Positions 35,246 through 43,970 of a stretch of DNA of 64,000 nucleotides are shown one piece after another (position 1 is the stretch's first letter; every line of letters begins with the position of its first letter). The notes beneath the pieces were generated by a model. That model was not told the DNA's origin. It did no database searches and was given only the letters and a program-made list of their open reading frames with translations. The position numbers and the translations under genes are program-made. Origin of the DNA: CAVUNY01 sp963768585 (lineage in GTDB: Bacteria; Chloroflexota; Anaerolineae; Anaerolineales; Anaerolineaceae); assembly GCA_963768585.1 (NCBI GenBank), contig CAVYIF010000015.1:190095-254094 (forward strand), read 5' to 3'.

Positions 35246-36830
35246 CCGACAATACCTCGCTGGTTGCCATATCCTCATGCCACAAGCAGACCTGGTTTCG
35301 TCCAGCCTGCTTGGCCCGATACAGCGCCTGGTCGGCCTGGCCCAATAACCGGTCTATGGTTAAGTGATTGCTGTCCGGCTGGAAGACCGCCACCCCCAGG
35401 CTGGCGGTAATTTTTACCGGTCCCTGGTGGGTGCTGACTTCCGCCTGTTCGATCATCTGGCGCAGGCGCTCCGCGCTGCGGCACGCGCCTGGCCCGTCGG
35501 TCTCAGGCAGCATGACGATAAACTCCTCGCCGCCGTAGCGCGCCAGCCGGTCAACCTCACGCAGGCTGCGCTGACAGGCGCGCGCCAAATTTTGCAGCAC
35601 GCGGTCACCCACCAGATGACCATAAGTATCATTCACTTTTTTGAAATTGTCCACATCCATCAGGATAAATGCCAGCGAATGGTGGTAGCGCCGCGAGCGT
35701 TCCAGCTCGGGGCCGGCTAATTCAAAGAACGCGCGCCGGTTGAAAACCTCGGTCAGGTAATCCGTTTGGGCCAGGCGCTGCAGCCGGGCTTCAGTGCGCT
35801 TCTGCTCGGTGATATCCCGCATCGTCACCAGGTAGCCGATTAAATATCCCATCAGATGGTAGAGCGGCACCGCCTTCACCTCGTAGCGCGAGGGCATGCC
35901 CAACACATCCATGCTCATTTCAGCCCGCGCGTTGGGCGTTTCGACCAGGCCAATGATGAACTGGTACAGCGCGAGCTGCTCGCGCTGGATGAACTTTCCC
36001 GGGGTTTCGGTGTTGGAAAAACCCAGAATTTCGCGCGCGGCCGGGTTGAAGTCGACGATGCGCCAGCGCTGGTCAAGCACGATCACCCCATCCTGCAGCC
36101 GCTCCACCAGGATGTCGCGGGCAATGGGGGTCACGTCAAACAAATGGAAGCGGAACAGGGCCCAAAACATGAGCAGATTGCCGGGCGCAAAGGCCAGCGG
36201 CGTAATATCGTGCAGATTATATGCTGCCAGTCCGCTGAAAGCCAGCAGGCTGATACCCCAGGGAATGAGTACACCCAACAAGACCGTGCCGATTTGCAGG
36301 CGGTAGATACGCGGGCTGGAAAAGAAATTAATGACCAGCAAGAGGGTGCTGTATGCGATCAGCCCATAAAAGAAAACGGTCAGCAGGACAAAAAGAGGGC
36401 CGTCCTGGTAAACCAGGATCGCAAAAGGCGTCCCCGCTTCCAGGTGCGGGGCAGTGCGCACCAGGTGGTGCGCGCCGTCGGACCACAGCAGCCCGCCCAG
36501 CACCAGCGCCGACAAACTCAACCAGCGCCGCAGGGATTGCATGCAGGCCGGGTTCTGGCGGGTGTACTGCAGGGCAAACCCAAGGTATCCCAAAACCGCG
36601 ACCAGGGTGGCACTGAGCTGGATGTTGTTCCAAAAGATCTGGCCCTGTAAATCCGGATGGATGCGCTGCAAAAGATAGCTCCCCGTCCAAACGGCTTCCG
36701 CCAGGGTCAGCGCGGCAAACGAGCCCGCCCCCGGCACGATCCGCCGCCGCAGAACCAGCACGCCAACCACTGCCGAGATGAATGCGGCGCCCAAATACGG
36801 CAGGATGAAGGAGATTACACTTGAATTCAC
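35205..36830 (-). CDS. membrane PAS-GGDEF diguanylate cyclase
   Basis: 541 aa. Seven to eight N-terminal helices (1-240) look like the 7TM histidine-kinase-N sensor (PF16927-like), followed by a PAS domain (DGVIVLDQRWRIVDFNPAA) and a GGDEF domain. The active site is RYGGEEF (about 433-437). The inhibitory I-site REVD sits exactly five residues before it, so the enzyme should make c-di-GMP and be product-inhibited. The 3' end overlaps ppk. Confidence 0.92.
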   Translation of the reverse strand: MNSSVISFILPYLGAAFISAVVGVLVLRRRIVPGAGSFAALTLAEAVWTGSYLLQRIHPDLQGQIFWNNIQLSATLVAVLGYLGFALQYTRQNPACMQSLRRWLSLSALVLGGLLWSDGAHHLVRTAPHLEAGTPFAILVYQDGPLFVLLTVFFYGLIAYSTLLLVINFFSSPRIYRLQIGTVLLGVLIPWGISLLAFSGLAAYNLHDITPLAFAPGNLLMFWALFRFHLFDVTPIARDILVERLQDGVIVLDQRWRIVDFNPAAREILGFSNTETPGKFIQREQLALYQFIIGLVETPNARAEMSMDVLGMPSRYEVKAVPLYHLMGYLIGYLVTMRDITEQKRTEARLQRLAQTDYLTEVFNRRAFFELAGPELERSRRYHHSLAFILMDVDNFKKVNDTYGHLVGDRVLQNLARACQRSLREVDRLARYGGEEFIVMLPETDGPGACRSAERLRQMIEQAEVSTHQGPVKITASLGVAVFQPDSNHLTIDRLLGQADQALYRAKQAGRNQVCLWHEDMATSEVLSDGKTGRIEERICE

Positions 36831-36958
36831 CAGTTCTTCCTTTTTACGTCCAACTCACTACCCGACTGATGCTGATCCTTGCAACTGCCGTGCCATGTGT
36901 GCCCCTGCGGGCACGCGAAGCGCGCAGGTGGAGGGGTGTGGCGCGCGAAAATTTCATT

Positions 36959-36977
36959 GATAATGATTTATATCATT
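36959..36977. promoter_or_regulatory. possible Fur-like box in a gene-free stretch
   Basis: GATAATGATTTATATCATT contains AATGAT/ATCATT half-sites with 4 nt between, similar to the first half of a Fur box. It lies 130 bases upstream of the GGDEF gene. The rest of 36831-37096 holds no ORF. Weak evidence. Confidence 0.25.
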
Positions 36978-37096
36978 TATACGGCTTAAGATAAACGAAG
37001 GTTTCATAAATGTTTCGTATAGATAAATTTGATTTTCGCGGGGGGCGATGCCCTGCCCCATCCGGCGGGCCAATTTTTCGATGGTTTTATGCGCAG

Positions 37097-37589
37097 CCAG
37101 GGCGGACGCCGTCCGCCCCTACATGCGCTTGGGGCGCATGGTACATATCCTGGGTACCCTTGCGGTATCCAAAGGACACCCTTGCGGTGTGCACAACCTT
37201 TACCCCAACAGAATGGTGCGCGGTGCGCACCCTACTTGCGGTGTGCGCCCTCTTCGCCATTCAGGCCAGGGCGGACGCCGTCCGCCCCTACATGCGCTTA
37301 GGGTGCATGGTACATATCCTGGGTACCCTTGCGGTGTCCTAAAGGATACCCTTGCGGTATCCAAAGGACACCCTTGCGGTGTGCACACCCTTTACCCCAA
37401 CAGAATGGTGCGCGGTGCGCACCCTACTTGCGGTGTGCGCCCTCTTCGCCATTCAGGCCAGGGCGGACGCCGTCCGCCCCTACATGCGCTTGGGGCGCAT
37501 GGTGCACATCCTGTGTACCCTGCGGTGTCCTAAAGGATACCCTTGCGGTATCCAAAGGACACCCTTGCGGTGTGCGCACCCTTTACCCC
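37097..37589. repeat. tandem intergenic repeat array
   Basis: About 2.6 copies of a unit of 169-192 bp begin at 37097, 37266 and 37458. Each holds the palindrome GGCGGACGCCGTCCGCC, runs of CTTGCGGT(A/G)TCC and the paired GGTGCGCGGTGCGCACC. The second copy has an extra 23-bp internal duplication. Open frames cross it in all three plus-strand phases, a sign of repetitive non-coding DNA. The last copy runs into the 3' end of the gamma-glutamyltransferase gene and supplies its stop codon. Confidence 0.8.
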
Positions 37590-39205
37590 AGGGTCATGGC
37601 GCAGCCGTCGGCACGCGGGTCGCTGCCCGCCCACAGCACGCCGCTGACCGGGTCGCGCCGGATGATCTGGCCGCGCCCAAACAGGCTGCGTCCGATGCCG
37701 CTGACGGGGGTCACGGGGTGGCCCATTTCGGCCAGGCGGGCCATGACCCGCAGCGGGATGCCCTCTTCCAGGGATACCGCGCCGCGCGGGTCATCCTGTG
37801 CGATACAGAATCGCGGCCGGTCAAGGGCGGCCTGGGGATCCAACCCATCATCCACCAGGGCGGAGAAAACCTGCATGTGCCCCTGGGGCTGCATGAACCC
37901 GCCCATCACCCCGAAGCTGGCGTATAAATCCCCGCCCTCGCCGTGGGTGGCCATGGCCGGAATGATGGTGTGATAGGGGCGCTTGCCCGGGGCCAGAACG
38001 TTGGGATGGTGCGGGTCGAGGCTGAAACCATGGCCGCGGTTCTGCAGGCTGAAGCCCCACCCGCGCGGCACGATCCCCGTGCCAAAGCCCATATAGTTGC
38101 TATTAATGAAGGAACAGGCATTGCCTTCGCCGTCGACCACGCTGAGATAGACGGTGTCGCTCGAACCCAGGGGCGTGCCGTATCTCACTTCCGGCAGGGC
38201 CCGCTCGGGGCGGATCAAGGCCCGGCGCTGGCGGGTATATTCCGGGCCAAGCAGCGCGCCCAGGGGAGCCGGAGCCAGATCCGGGTCGGCCACGTAGCGG
38301 CGGGCATCGGCAAAAGCCAGGCGCATGGCCTCGATCTCGAGATGCAGACGCTCAACCGAAAGCGGCGGGATGCTGGCCAGGTCGAAGCCTTCCAGCAAAT
38401 TGAGCGCCAGTAAGGCTGCCACGCCCTGCCCATTGGGCGGGCACTCGTAGACGCGCAGGCCGCGGTAATTGACCGCCAGGGGCTCTACCCAGGTGGCGCT
38501 GTGCCGGGCCAGGTCTTCCAAGGCCATGCAGCCGCCGGCTTCGGCCAGAACGGCGACAATGCCCTCGGCAATCTCGCCCTGGTAAAAGGCATCTTTTCCG
38601 CCTTCGGCCAGCCGGCGCAGGGTGCGCGCCAGGCCAGGGTTGCGAAAGATCTCGCCGGCCTGCGGCCCGCGCCCATCCAGGGTCAATTCAATCCCGTTGA
38701 CGGAATCCCGCAGTTGGTTTTCCGCGGAGTGCCGCCAGAAAAAAGCCGTCAGGGGGGCCACCGGGAAGCCCTCTTCCGCCAGGCGGATGGCCGGGGCCAG
38801 GCTGGCAGCCAGCGGCAGGCGGCCAAAGCGGGCGGTCAGATCGCACCAGGCGGATGCCGCGCCGGGTACGGTGACCGTGTAGGGGTGGTCCGGCGGCAGG
38901 GCCTGCCCCAGTCCCTCGCGCTGCAGGCGTTCCAGGGTCAGCGCCCGTGGGGCGCGGCCCGAACCGTTGAGCGCGGTCACCTGGCGCGTGCTGGCTTCGT
39001 AATACAGGGCAAAGGCATCCCCACCCAGGCCGGTGGAAGCCGGCTCGGTGACGTTTAGCGCGGCGGCGGTGGCGATAGCGGCGTCGGCGGCGGTGCCGCC
39101 GGCCTGCAGCGCCTGCAGCCCGGCCGCCACGGCCAGGGGCTGAGAAGCTGCCACCATACCCCTGCGGCCGTAAACGGGAGAACGATGCGATTCAAAATTT
39201 AGCAT
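37583..39205 (-). CDS. ggt: gamma-glutamyltransferase family protein
   Basis: 540 aa Ntn-hydrolase. The N-terminal GGTAADAAIATAAALNVTEP and the autocleavage/nucleophile site GSSDTVYLSVVD (Thr351) are present. FINSNYMGFGTGIVPRGWG and GVMGGFMQPQGHMQ follow in the small subunit, as expected. No signal peptide is seen, so it is likely cytoplasmic; many such proteins act on gamma-glutamyl or acyl compounds other than glutathione. Its stop codon lies within the last unit of the adjacent repeat. It follows selD after a strong hairpin. Confidence 0.9.
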   Translation of the reverse strand: MLNFESHRSPVYGRRGMVAASQPLAVAAGLQALQAGGTAADAAIATAAALNVTEPASTGLGGDAFALYYEASTRQVTALNGSGRAPRALTLERLQREGLGQALPPDHPYTVTVPGAASAWCDLTARFGRLPLAASLAPAIRLAEEGFPVAPLTAFFWRHSAENQLRDSVNGIELTLDGRGPQAGEIFRNPGLARTLRRLAEGGKDAFYQGEIAEGIVAVLAEAGGCMALEDLARHSATWVEPLAVNYRGLRVYECPPNGQGVAALLALNLLEGFDLASIPPLSVERLHLEIEAMRLAFADARRYVADPDLAPAPLGALLGPEYTRQRRALIRPERALPEVRYGTPLGSSDTVYLSVVDGEGNACSFINSNYMGFGTGIVPRGWGFSLQNRGHGFSLDPHHPNVLAPGKRPYHTIIPAMATHGEGGDLYASFGVMGGFMQPQGHMQVFSALVDDGLDPQAALDRPRFCIAQDDPRGAVSLEEGIPLRVMARLAEMGHPVTPVSGIGRSLFGRGQIIRRDPVSGVLWAGSDPRADGCAMTLG

Positions 39206-39229
39206 AAGACCACCTTATAGAATATAAGA

Positions 39230-39268
39230 GGGTGTTATTGGAGGTGCTTCGCACCTCCAATAACACCC
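39230..39268 (-). terminator. hairpin terminator after selD
   Basis: Perfect 18-bp stem with a TTC loop between the selD stop and the start of ggt, both on the minus strand. On that strand it is followed by a T-rich stretch (TCTTATATTCT). Confidence 0.6.
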
Positions 39269-39296
39269 ATTGAATCAAGAAAAGGGCTGTGACAGC

Positions 39297-40346
39297 TCAG
39301 ACCACTTCAATCCCGGCTCCTTCGACGACCTCCCCGATGACCCAGACCGGCTGGTCGAGGGCCGCGGCGCGCGCCTGGAAGGCCGCCAACTGCTGCGGCG
39401 GCACCGCCAGCAGCAGGCCGCCCGAGGTCTGCGGGTCAAACAGCAGCATCTGGGCGGCTTCATCCAGACCGGGGGCAAAATGCACATAATCGCCAAAATA
39501 GAGCTTATTGTCGGCGGCTCCACCCGGAAAGGCCCACAAATCGGCATATTTGCGCGCGCAGGATACAAATGGCAGCGCGGCATAATCCAGGCGCAGCCCG
39601 ACCCCGCTGGACTGGGCGACTTCATGGGCGTGCCCCACCAGGCTGAAACCGGTAATGTCCGTGCCGCATTTCAGGCCAAATTCCACTGCCAGCATCCCGG
39701 CGCTGCGGTTGAGGCGCTTCATCCAATCGACCACTTCTTTTACATCCAACGGGTCGGCCTGTTCGCGTTTAAGGGCGGTGGTGGTGGTACCAAAACCCAG
39801 CGGCTTGGTCATCACCAGGCGGTCACCCGGGCGAGCGCCGGCTTTGGTCAGCAGGCGCTGCGGGTCGGCGAAACCGATCACCACCAGACCGTATTTTGGC
39901 TCTTTATCCTGCACGGTATGCCCGCCGGCAATCACCACGCCGGCCTCTTTAGCCTTTTCGGCCCCACCCCGCAAGATTTCAGAGGAAATTTCCGGCGGGA
40001 GGTCCGGCGGCAGGGCGGCGATATTCAAGGCCAGGAAGGGGCTGGCCCCCATGGCATAAATATCCGAAAGGGCATTGGCGGCGGCGATGGCGCCGTAATC
40101 GTAGGGATCATCCACCACCGGGGTGAAGAAATCGGTGGTGATCACCAGGGCGCGCGTTTCGTCCAGCTTCCACACGGCGGCATCATCGGGGGAATCCAAC
40201 CCGACCAGCAAATCTGGATAATCGCCGGCTTGAAACAATCCTTCAATCGGGCGCAGCACCTGCGCCAGCGCTTCAGCGCGCAGTTTTGACGCTCAACCGG
40301 CGCAGCTGGACAGCGTGGTGAGACGTATTTTTTTGCCAGTGTTCAT
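39297..40346 (-). CDS. selD: selenophosphate synthetase with in-frame UGA (selenocysteine)
   Basis: The ATG at 40346 has AGGAG 8 nt upstream. The frame reads NTGKKIRLTTLSSCAG-UGA-ASKL and continues without a break to TGA at 39297, 349 residues, close to E. coli SelD (347). The UGA (40293-40295, residue 18) falls exactly where E. coli has catalytic Cys17 in GAGCGCK, so it is read as selenocysteine. The ATP site and downstream motifs (GLDSPDDAAVW, ANALSDIYAMGA, GGHTVQDKEPKYG) are intact. The product makes selenophosphate from selenide and ATP. It implies SelA/SelB/SelC elsewhere in the genome. Confidence 0.93.
40250..40266 (-). other. candidate bacterial SECIS hairpin in selD
   Basis: GGCGCAG-GUG-CUGCGCC forms a perfect 7-bp stem with a 3-nt loop beginning with G. 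The apical loop starts 34 nt after the UGA, within the range known for bacterial SECIS elements recognised by SelB. Confidence 0.65.
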
Positions 40347-40420
40347 GTATCTGCTCCTTTGCTCGTTCTTCGTCGATTTTTCCGGTGCCGACTGTCCAAT
40401 CGCAAGGTTGATTGCTATAT

Positions 40421-40426
40421 TATAAT
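40421..40426 (+). promoter_or_regulatory. -10 box, possible leaderless start
   Basis: TATAAT ends 6 nt before the ATG at 40433 and there is no ribosome-binding site between them. No good -35 box is visible. Confidence 0.4.
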
Positions 40427-40432
40427 GCAGCT

Positions 40433-41075
40433 ATGCTATCCCCCCAGCGGGCTTACCGTGTCCCCTTGCGCAAAAGGTTGTTCGACCTGGTGCTTGGCGT
40501 GCCGATCCTGGTGATTCTTTCGCCGGTGATGGCTCGTGACCGCGCTGGCGATCTGGCTGTTGGAAGGGCGGCCCATTTTCTTCCGCCAGCCGCGCCCCGG
40601 CCTGGGGGGGAAGATCTTCACCGTGATCAAGTTTCGCACCATGCGCAGCGAAAGCGATCCGAACGGGCAATTGCTGCCCGATTCGGCCCGCCTTTCCCGG
40701 CTGGGCCGCCTGCTGCGCGCTACCAGCCTGGATGAACTGCCCGAATTATGGAATATCCTGCGCGGTGAGATGAGCCTGGTGGGTCCGCGCCCGCTGCTGG
40801 TGGTTTACCTGGAACGTTATTCACCGGCGCAAGCCCGCCGGCACAACGTGCTGCCCGGGATGACCGGTTGGGCGCAGGTCAACGGGCGCAACGCCCTTTC
40901 CTGGGATGAAAAATTCCGCCTGGATGTATGGTATGTCGACCACTGGTCCCTGCGCCTGGATCTCAAAATTCTCTGGCTGACCATCTGGAAGGTGCTCAAG
41001 CGCGAAGGGATCAACCAGTCTGGCAGCGATACGGCCGAGGAATTTATGGGCCCGGCCGGTCCGCGAGCGAAGTAG
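40433..41075 (+). CDS. bacterial sugar transferase (WcaJ/WbaP type), one frameshift
   Basis: KRLFDLVLGVPILVILSPVM is the membrane re-entrant helix of polyisoprenyl-phosphate hexose-1-phosphate transferases. One extra base near 40535 shifts the frame, after which VTALAIWLLEGRPIFFRQ, KFRTMR, LDELPELWNILRGEMSLVGP and MTGWAQVNGRN follow in order. The catalytic Asp/Glu (DELPE) and PRPLL are intact; corrected length is about 213 aa. It transfers a sugar-phosphate to undecaprenyl phosphate to start polysaccharide or glycan synthesis at the inner membrane. No other glycan genes are adjacent. Confidence 0.82.
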
Positions 41076-41165
41076 GCCGCACGCGCCGTTTCGGGCTGCC
41101 GGATGTGTATGTGCCCGGCACTCCCCAATTTACATATTTGTTAATCGCATACTCTTTATTTCGGT

Positions 41166-41171
41166 TATGAT
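41166..41171 (+). promoter_or_regulatory. -10 box, possible leaderless start
   Basis: TATGAT ends 6 nt before the ATG at 41178, with only ATTTAA between and no Shine-Dalgarno sequence. Confidence 0.4.
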
Positions 41172-41177
41172 ATTTAA

Positions 41178-42950
41178 ATGCGCAGTTCCGATTATCCTTA
41201 TCTCGCCGATTGGTTTGCCGTCTCCCTGCGCTGGCTCAGCCTGTTAGGCCTGCTGGCAGGGCTGTCGATGCTCGGCCAGGTTCAGATTCAGAACATTGTG
41301 ATCATTCTGGCAGGCGCTTTGTGGAATGTCTCGATCACCATTCTCGCCACGCTGAACCGCCGCCTGCCCTTCCACCGCCCGCTCAATTTACTGGCGGATA
41401 TTACCTTCTCCCTGTTTATTTTTCATTTCAACGGCGGCATCTTCGGCCTGCTGCCCTGGAGCAGTGCGCTGCCGTTATTTACCGCCGCCATTTATTATGA
41501 AGCCCGTGGTGGCGCGTGGGTCGGCATATTGGTTTCGGCTTTGCAGGTTGGGTTGACCTACCTCTACAGCGGGGGCAATTTCAGCCCGCAGATAATGAGC
41601 GTTTTGACCAGCTTCAACCTGATTCTGGGCGTCAGCATGGGCCTGGTCAGCCACCAGTTGATGGGCCAGATTCGCGTGCTCTATCAAGAACAGGTACGCC
41701 AGCGCAAAGAGTCCGAACGCCAGGTGATGATCGCCGAGCGCAACCGGATGCAAACCTTTATGAACATGGTCGAAACGCTCAGTTCGACGATGAACTACCG
41801 GGTGGTGCTCGACTCCGTGCTGGACCTGTGCGCAGCCGCCATCGGCGGCGGCGAACAGGGCGCTGACGAAATGATCAGCATGGTTCTGCTGTTTGGCGAC
41901 CATGACCTGCGCGTCGAAGCCTCTCGCCACCTCTCCGCGCGGGATATGAAGCAGACCTTCCCGGCCGAAGAGGGGGTGCTGAGCGAAGCTCTGCAAACGG
42001 CCGAAACCTGCCAGATCCAGAATCCGCACGATGACCCCGAACTCAACCGGATTGTGGTCATCAAAAACTGCAAATCTGCCCTGGTAGTACCTATGCACCG
42101 CGGCAGCGATGCTTACGGAATGATCTTTTTCGGCCATCCCAACATCGATTATTTTAATGTCGACCGGGTAGAACTGTTAGAGATGATCGGGCACCAGGCA
42201 GTCATCGCCATCCAAAACGCGCGCCTGTACCAGAACCTGGGCGAGGAAAAAGAGCGCATCGTCATGTCTCAGGAAGAGGCCCGCAAAAAACTGGCCCGCG
42301 ATCTGCACGACGGTCCGATCCAATCCGTGGCGGCGATCGCGATGCGGGTGGATGTAGCCCGCCACATGATGGTCAAGGACGTGCCCTCTGCCGGGAATGA
42401 GCTGGGAAAAATTGAAGACCTGGCGCGCCGCACAACCAAAGAGCTGCGCCACTTGCTCTTCACCCTGCGCCCGCTGGCCCTGGAAACGGAAGGGCTGGTC
42501 TCAGCGCTGCAGACCATGGCCGAAAAGACATTCGAAACTTACCAGCAGAAGGTGCGCATCGAAGTCGACCAATCCGCGGTGGACGAATTGGAACTCGGCA
42601 AGCAAACCGTAATCTTTTACCTGGTCGAAGAGGCGATTAACAACGCCCGCAAACATGCCCAGGCGTCCTTGATCCTCGTCCGCTTGCGTTTCCTGCCCCA
42701 GGACAAGGATATTTTGGTGTTGGAAATCATCGATAATGGCAAAGGGTTCGACGTGGCAGAGGTGATGGGGTCGTATGAAAAACGCGGCAGTCTGGGCATG
42801 ATCAACCTGCGCGAACGTTCCGAACTGATTAACGGCGTGCTGGATATCCAGTCCGCTTTAGGCAAGGGCGCCCGTGTGCGGGTCTTTATTCCGCTCAACG
42901 AAGAAGCGTCTGATCGGCTCCAACTTGGTAAAATTGCCCAACCCAGGTGA
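41178..42950 (+). CDS. membrane GAF histidine kinase (HisKA_3/NarX type)
   Basis: 590 aa. About five N-terminal helices (16-165) are followed by a coiled linker (RVLYQEQVRQRKESERQ), a GAF domain (200-350), the HisKA_3 dimer helix with ARDLHDGPIQ (His377), and an HATPase with EEAINNARKHA and GKGFDVAEVMGSYEKRGSLGM. It would phosphorylate a NarL-type regulator. No response regulator is adjacent; the one at 46082 is the nearest candidate. It may be translated from a leaderless mRNA. Confidence 0.92.
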   Translation: MRSSDYPYLADWFAVSLRWLSLLGLLAGLSMLGQVQIQNIVIILAGALWNVSITILATLNRRLPFHRPLNLLADITFSLFIFHFNGGIFGLLPWSSALPLFTAAIYYEARGGAWVGILVSALQVGLTYLYSGGNFSPQIMSVLTSFNLILGVSMGLVSHQLMGQIRVLYQEQVRQRKESERQVMIAERNRMQTFMNMVETLSSTMNYRVVLDSVLDLCAAAIGGGEQGADEMISMVLLFGDHDLRVEASRHLSARDMKQTFPAEEGVLSEALQTAETCQIQNPHDDPELNRIVVIKNCKSALVVPMHRGSDAYGMIFFGHPNIDYFNVDRVELLEMIGHQAVIAIQNARLYQNLGEEKERIVMSQEEARKKLARDLHDGPIQSVAAIAMRVDVARHMMVKDVPSAGNELGKIEDLARRTTKELRHLLFTLRPLALETEGLVSALQTMAEKTFETYQQKVRIEVDQSAVDELELGKQTVIFYLVEEAINNARKHAQASLILVRLRFLPQDKDILVLEIIDNGKGFDVAEVMGSYEKRGSLGMINLRERSELINGVLDIQSALGKGARVRVFIPLNEEASDRLQLGKIAQPR

Positions 42951-43010
42951 ATTTTCTACAGTCGATCTTCCCCGATCCTGAAAGCACCTATCCTCCAATG
43001 AGAATGATCC

Positions 43011-43811
43011 ATGCCAATCGCGCATAATATCTGCTTTGCCGAATCGCCCAACGCCAACCCTAACCGCCCGCCGGTGGTGCTGGTACACGGCGCCGGTGGA
43101 GACAGCCACAGCTGGCCGGTTGAGATCCGCCGCCTTTCTGGCTGGCGGGTGCTGACCGTGGATCTGCCGGGGCACGGCCGTTCAATCGGGCGCCCGCGTC
43201 AATCCATAGCCGATTACTGCCACGACCTGCTGGACTTTCTGGGTGCACTGAAAATTTTTCGCGTCGTACTGGTGGGGCATTCGATGGGCGCAGCGGTCGT
43301 CCTGCAGCTCGCGCGAGAGTTTCCCGACCGGTTGGCGGGCATGGGGCTAATCTCGGCCACCCCGCACCTCGAAGCGCCGCCGCTGCTGGTCGATTATTTC
43401 TCAAACCCGCTCACCATTCCCCTGGGCATCCAGCTTTTCCAGAAGTGGGCCTTCAGCCCGCGCACCCCTCCCGGCCAGGTCAAAGCCGCCCTGGCCGGCC
43501 TGCACACTGCCCGTCCGGCCGTGCTGGCTGGCGACTGGCAGGCCTTTGCCCGTTTTGATTTTCACGGCACGCTAGAACAGGTCGGCATCCCGACCTGGAT
43601 CGCCAGCGGGGCCGAAGACCGCCTGGCGCCGCTGCCAGGGGCGCAATACCTGGCCTCCCACCTGCCCAATGCGGCGGTCCAGGTCATCCCATCCGCCGGG
43701 CATATGGCGTTGATCGAAAAGCCAGCCGCCCTGGCGGCCGGCTTGCAGGCCTTCTTACAGACGCTTTCCCCACTCGGAAATCCCCGTCCGGCACCCCCGA
43801 CGGCGCCGTAA
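43011..43811 (+). CDS. alpha/beta-hydrolase
   Basis: 266 aa. The oxyanion region VLVHGAGGDSHSW, nucleophile GHSMGAA (Ser91), acid SGAEDRLAPLPG and His in SAGHMALIEKP complete the triad. It is soluble, with no signal peptide, and resembles esterase or lactonase families (MhpC/RsbQ-like). RsbQ-like hydrolases often pair with sensors, and it follows a histidine kinase gene by 60 bases. The substrate is unknown. Confidence 0.88.
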   Translation: MPIAHNICFAESPNANPNRPPVVLVHGAGGDSHSWPVEIRRLSGWRVLTVDLPGHGRSIGRPRQSIADYCHDLLDFLGALKIFRVVLVGHSMGAAVVLQLAREFPDRLAGMGLISATPHLEAPPLLVDYFSNPLTIPLGIQLFQKWAFSPRTPPGQVKAALAGLHTARPAVLAGDWQAFARFDFHGTLEQVGIPTWIASGAEDRLAPLPGAQYLASHLPNAAVQVIPSAGHMALIEKPAALAAGLQAFLQTLSPLGNPRPAPPTAP

Positions 43812-43880
43812 ATTCCACGGTAAGGCGCAGAACTCCTGACCGCTGCCATTCTCGGCCAGCGCCGCCAGACGACTCTTTTT

Positions 43881-43908
43881 TTGCTTTTTTTTCGTTTAAA
43901 TATATAAT
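43881..43908 (+). promoter_or_regulatory. promoter of the two-component operon
   Basis: TTGCTT (43881-43886), 16-bp spacer, TATAAT (43903-43908), 63 bases before the histidine kinase ATG. Confidence 0.55.
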
Positions 43909-43970
43909 TGATCAGGGGAAATTTATGGTTTAAATTATGACCATGAATAATCTTCCTTTCAGGAAAACCT

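Noticed and set aside
36959..36977. Firm Fur box
   Set aside because: Only half matches the consensus, it is far from a start codon and no iron gene is near; listed only as a weak site.
37048..37973. Long overlapping plus-strand ORFs
   Set aside because: They arise from the tandem repeat array and the antisense of ggt; open in all frames, no ribosome-binding sites, no family resemblance.
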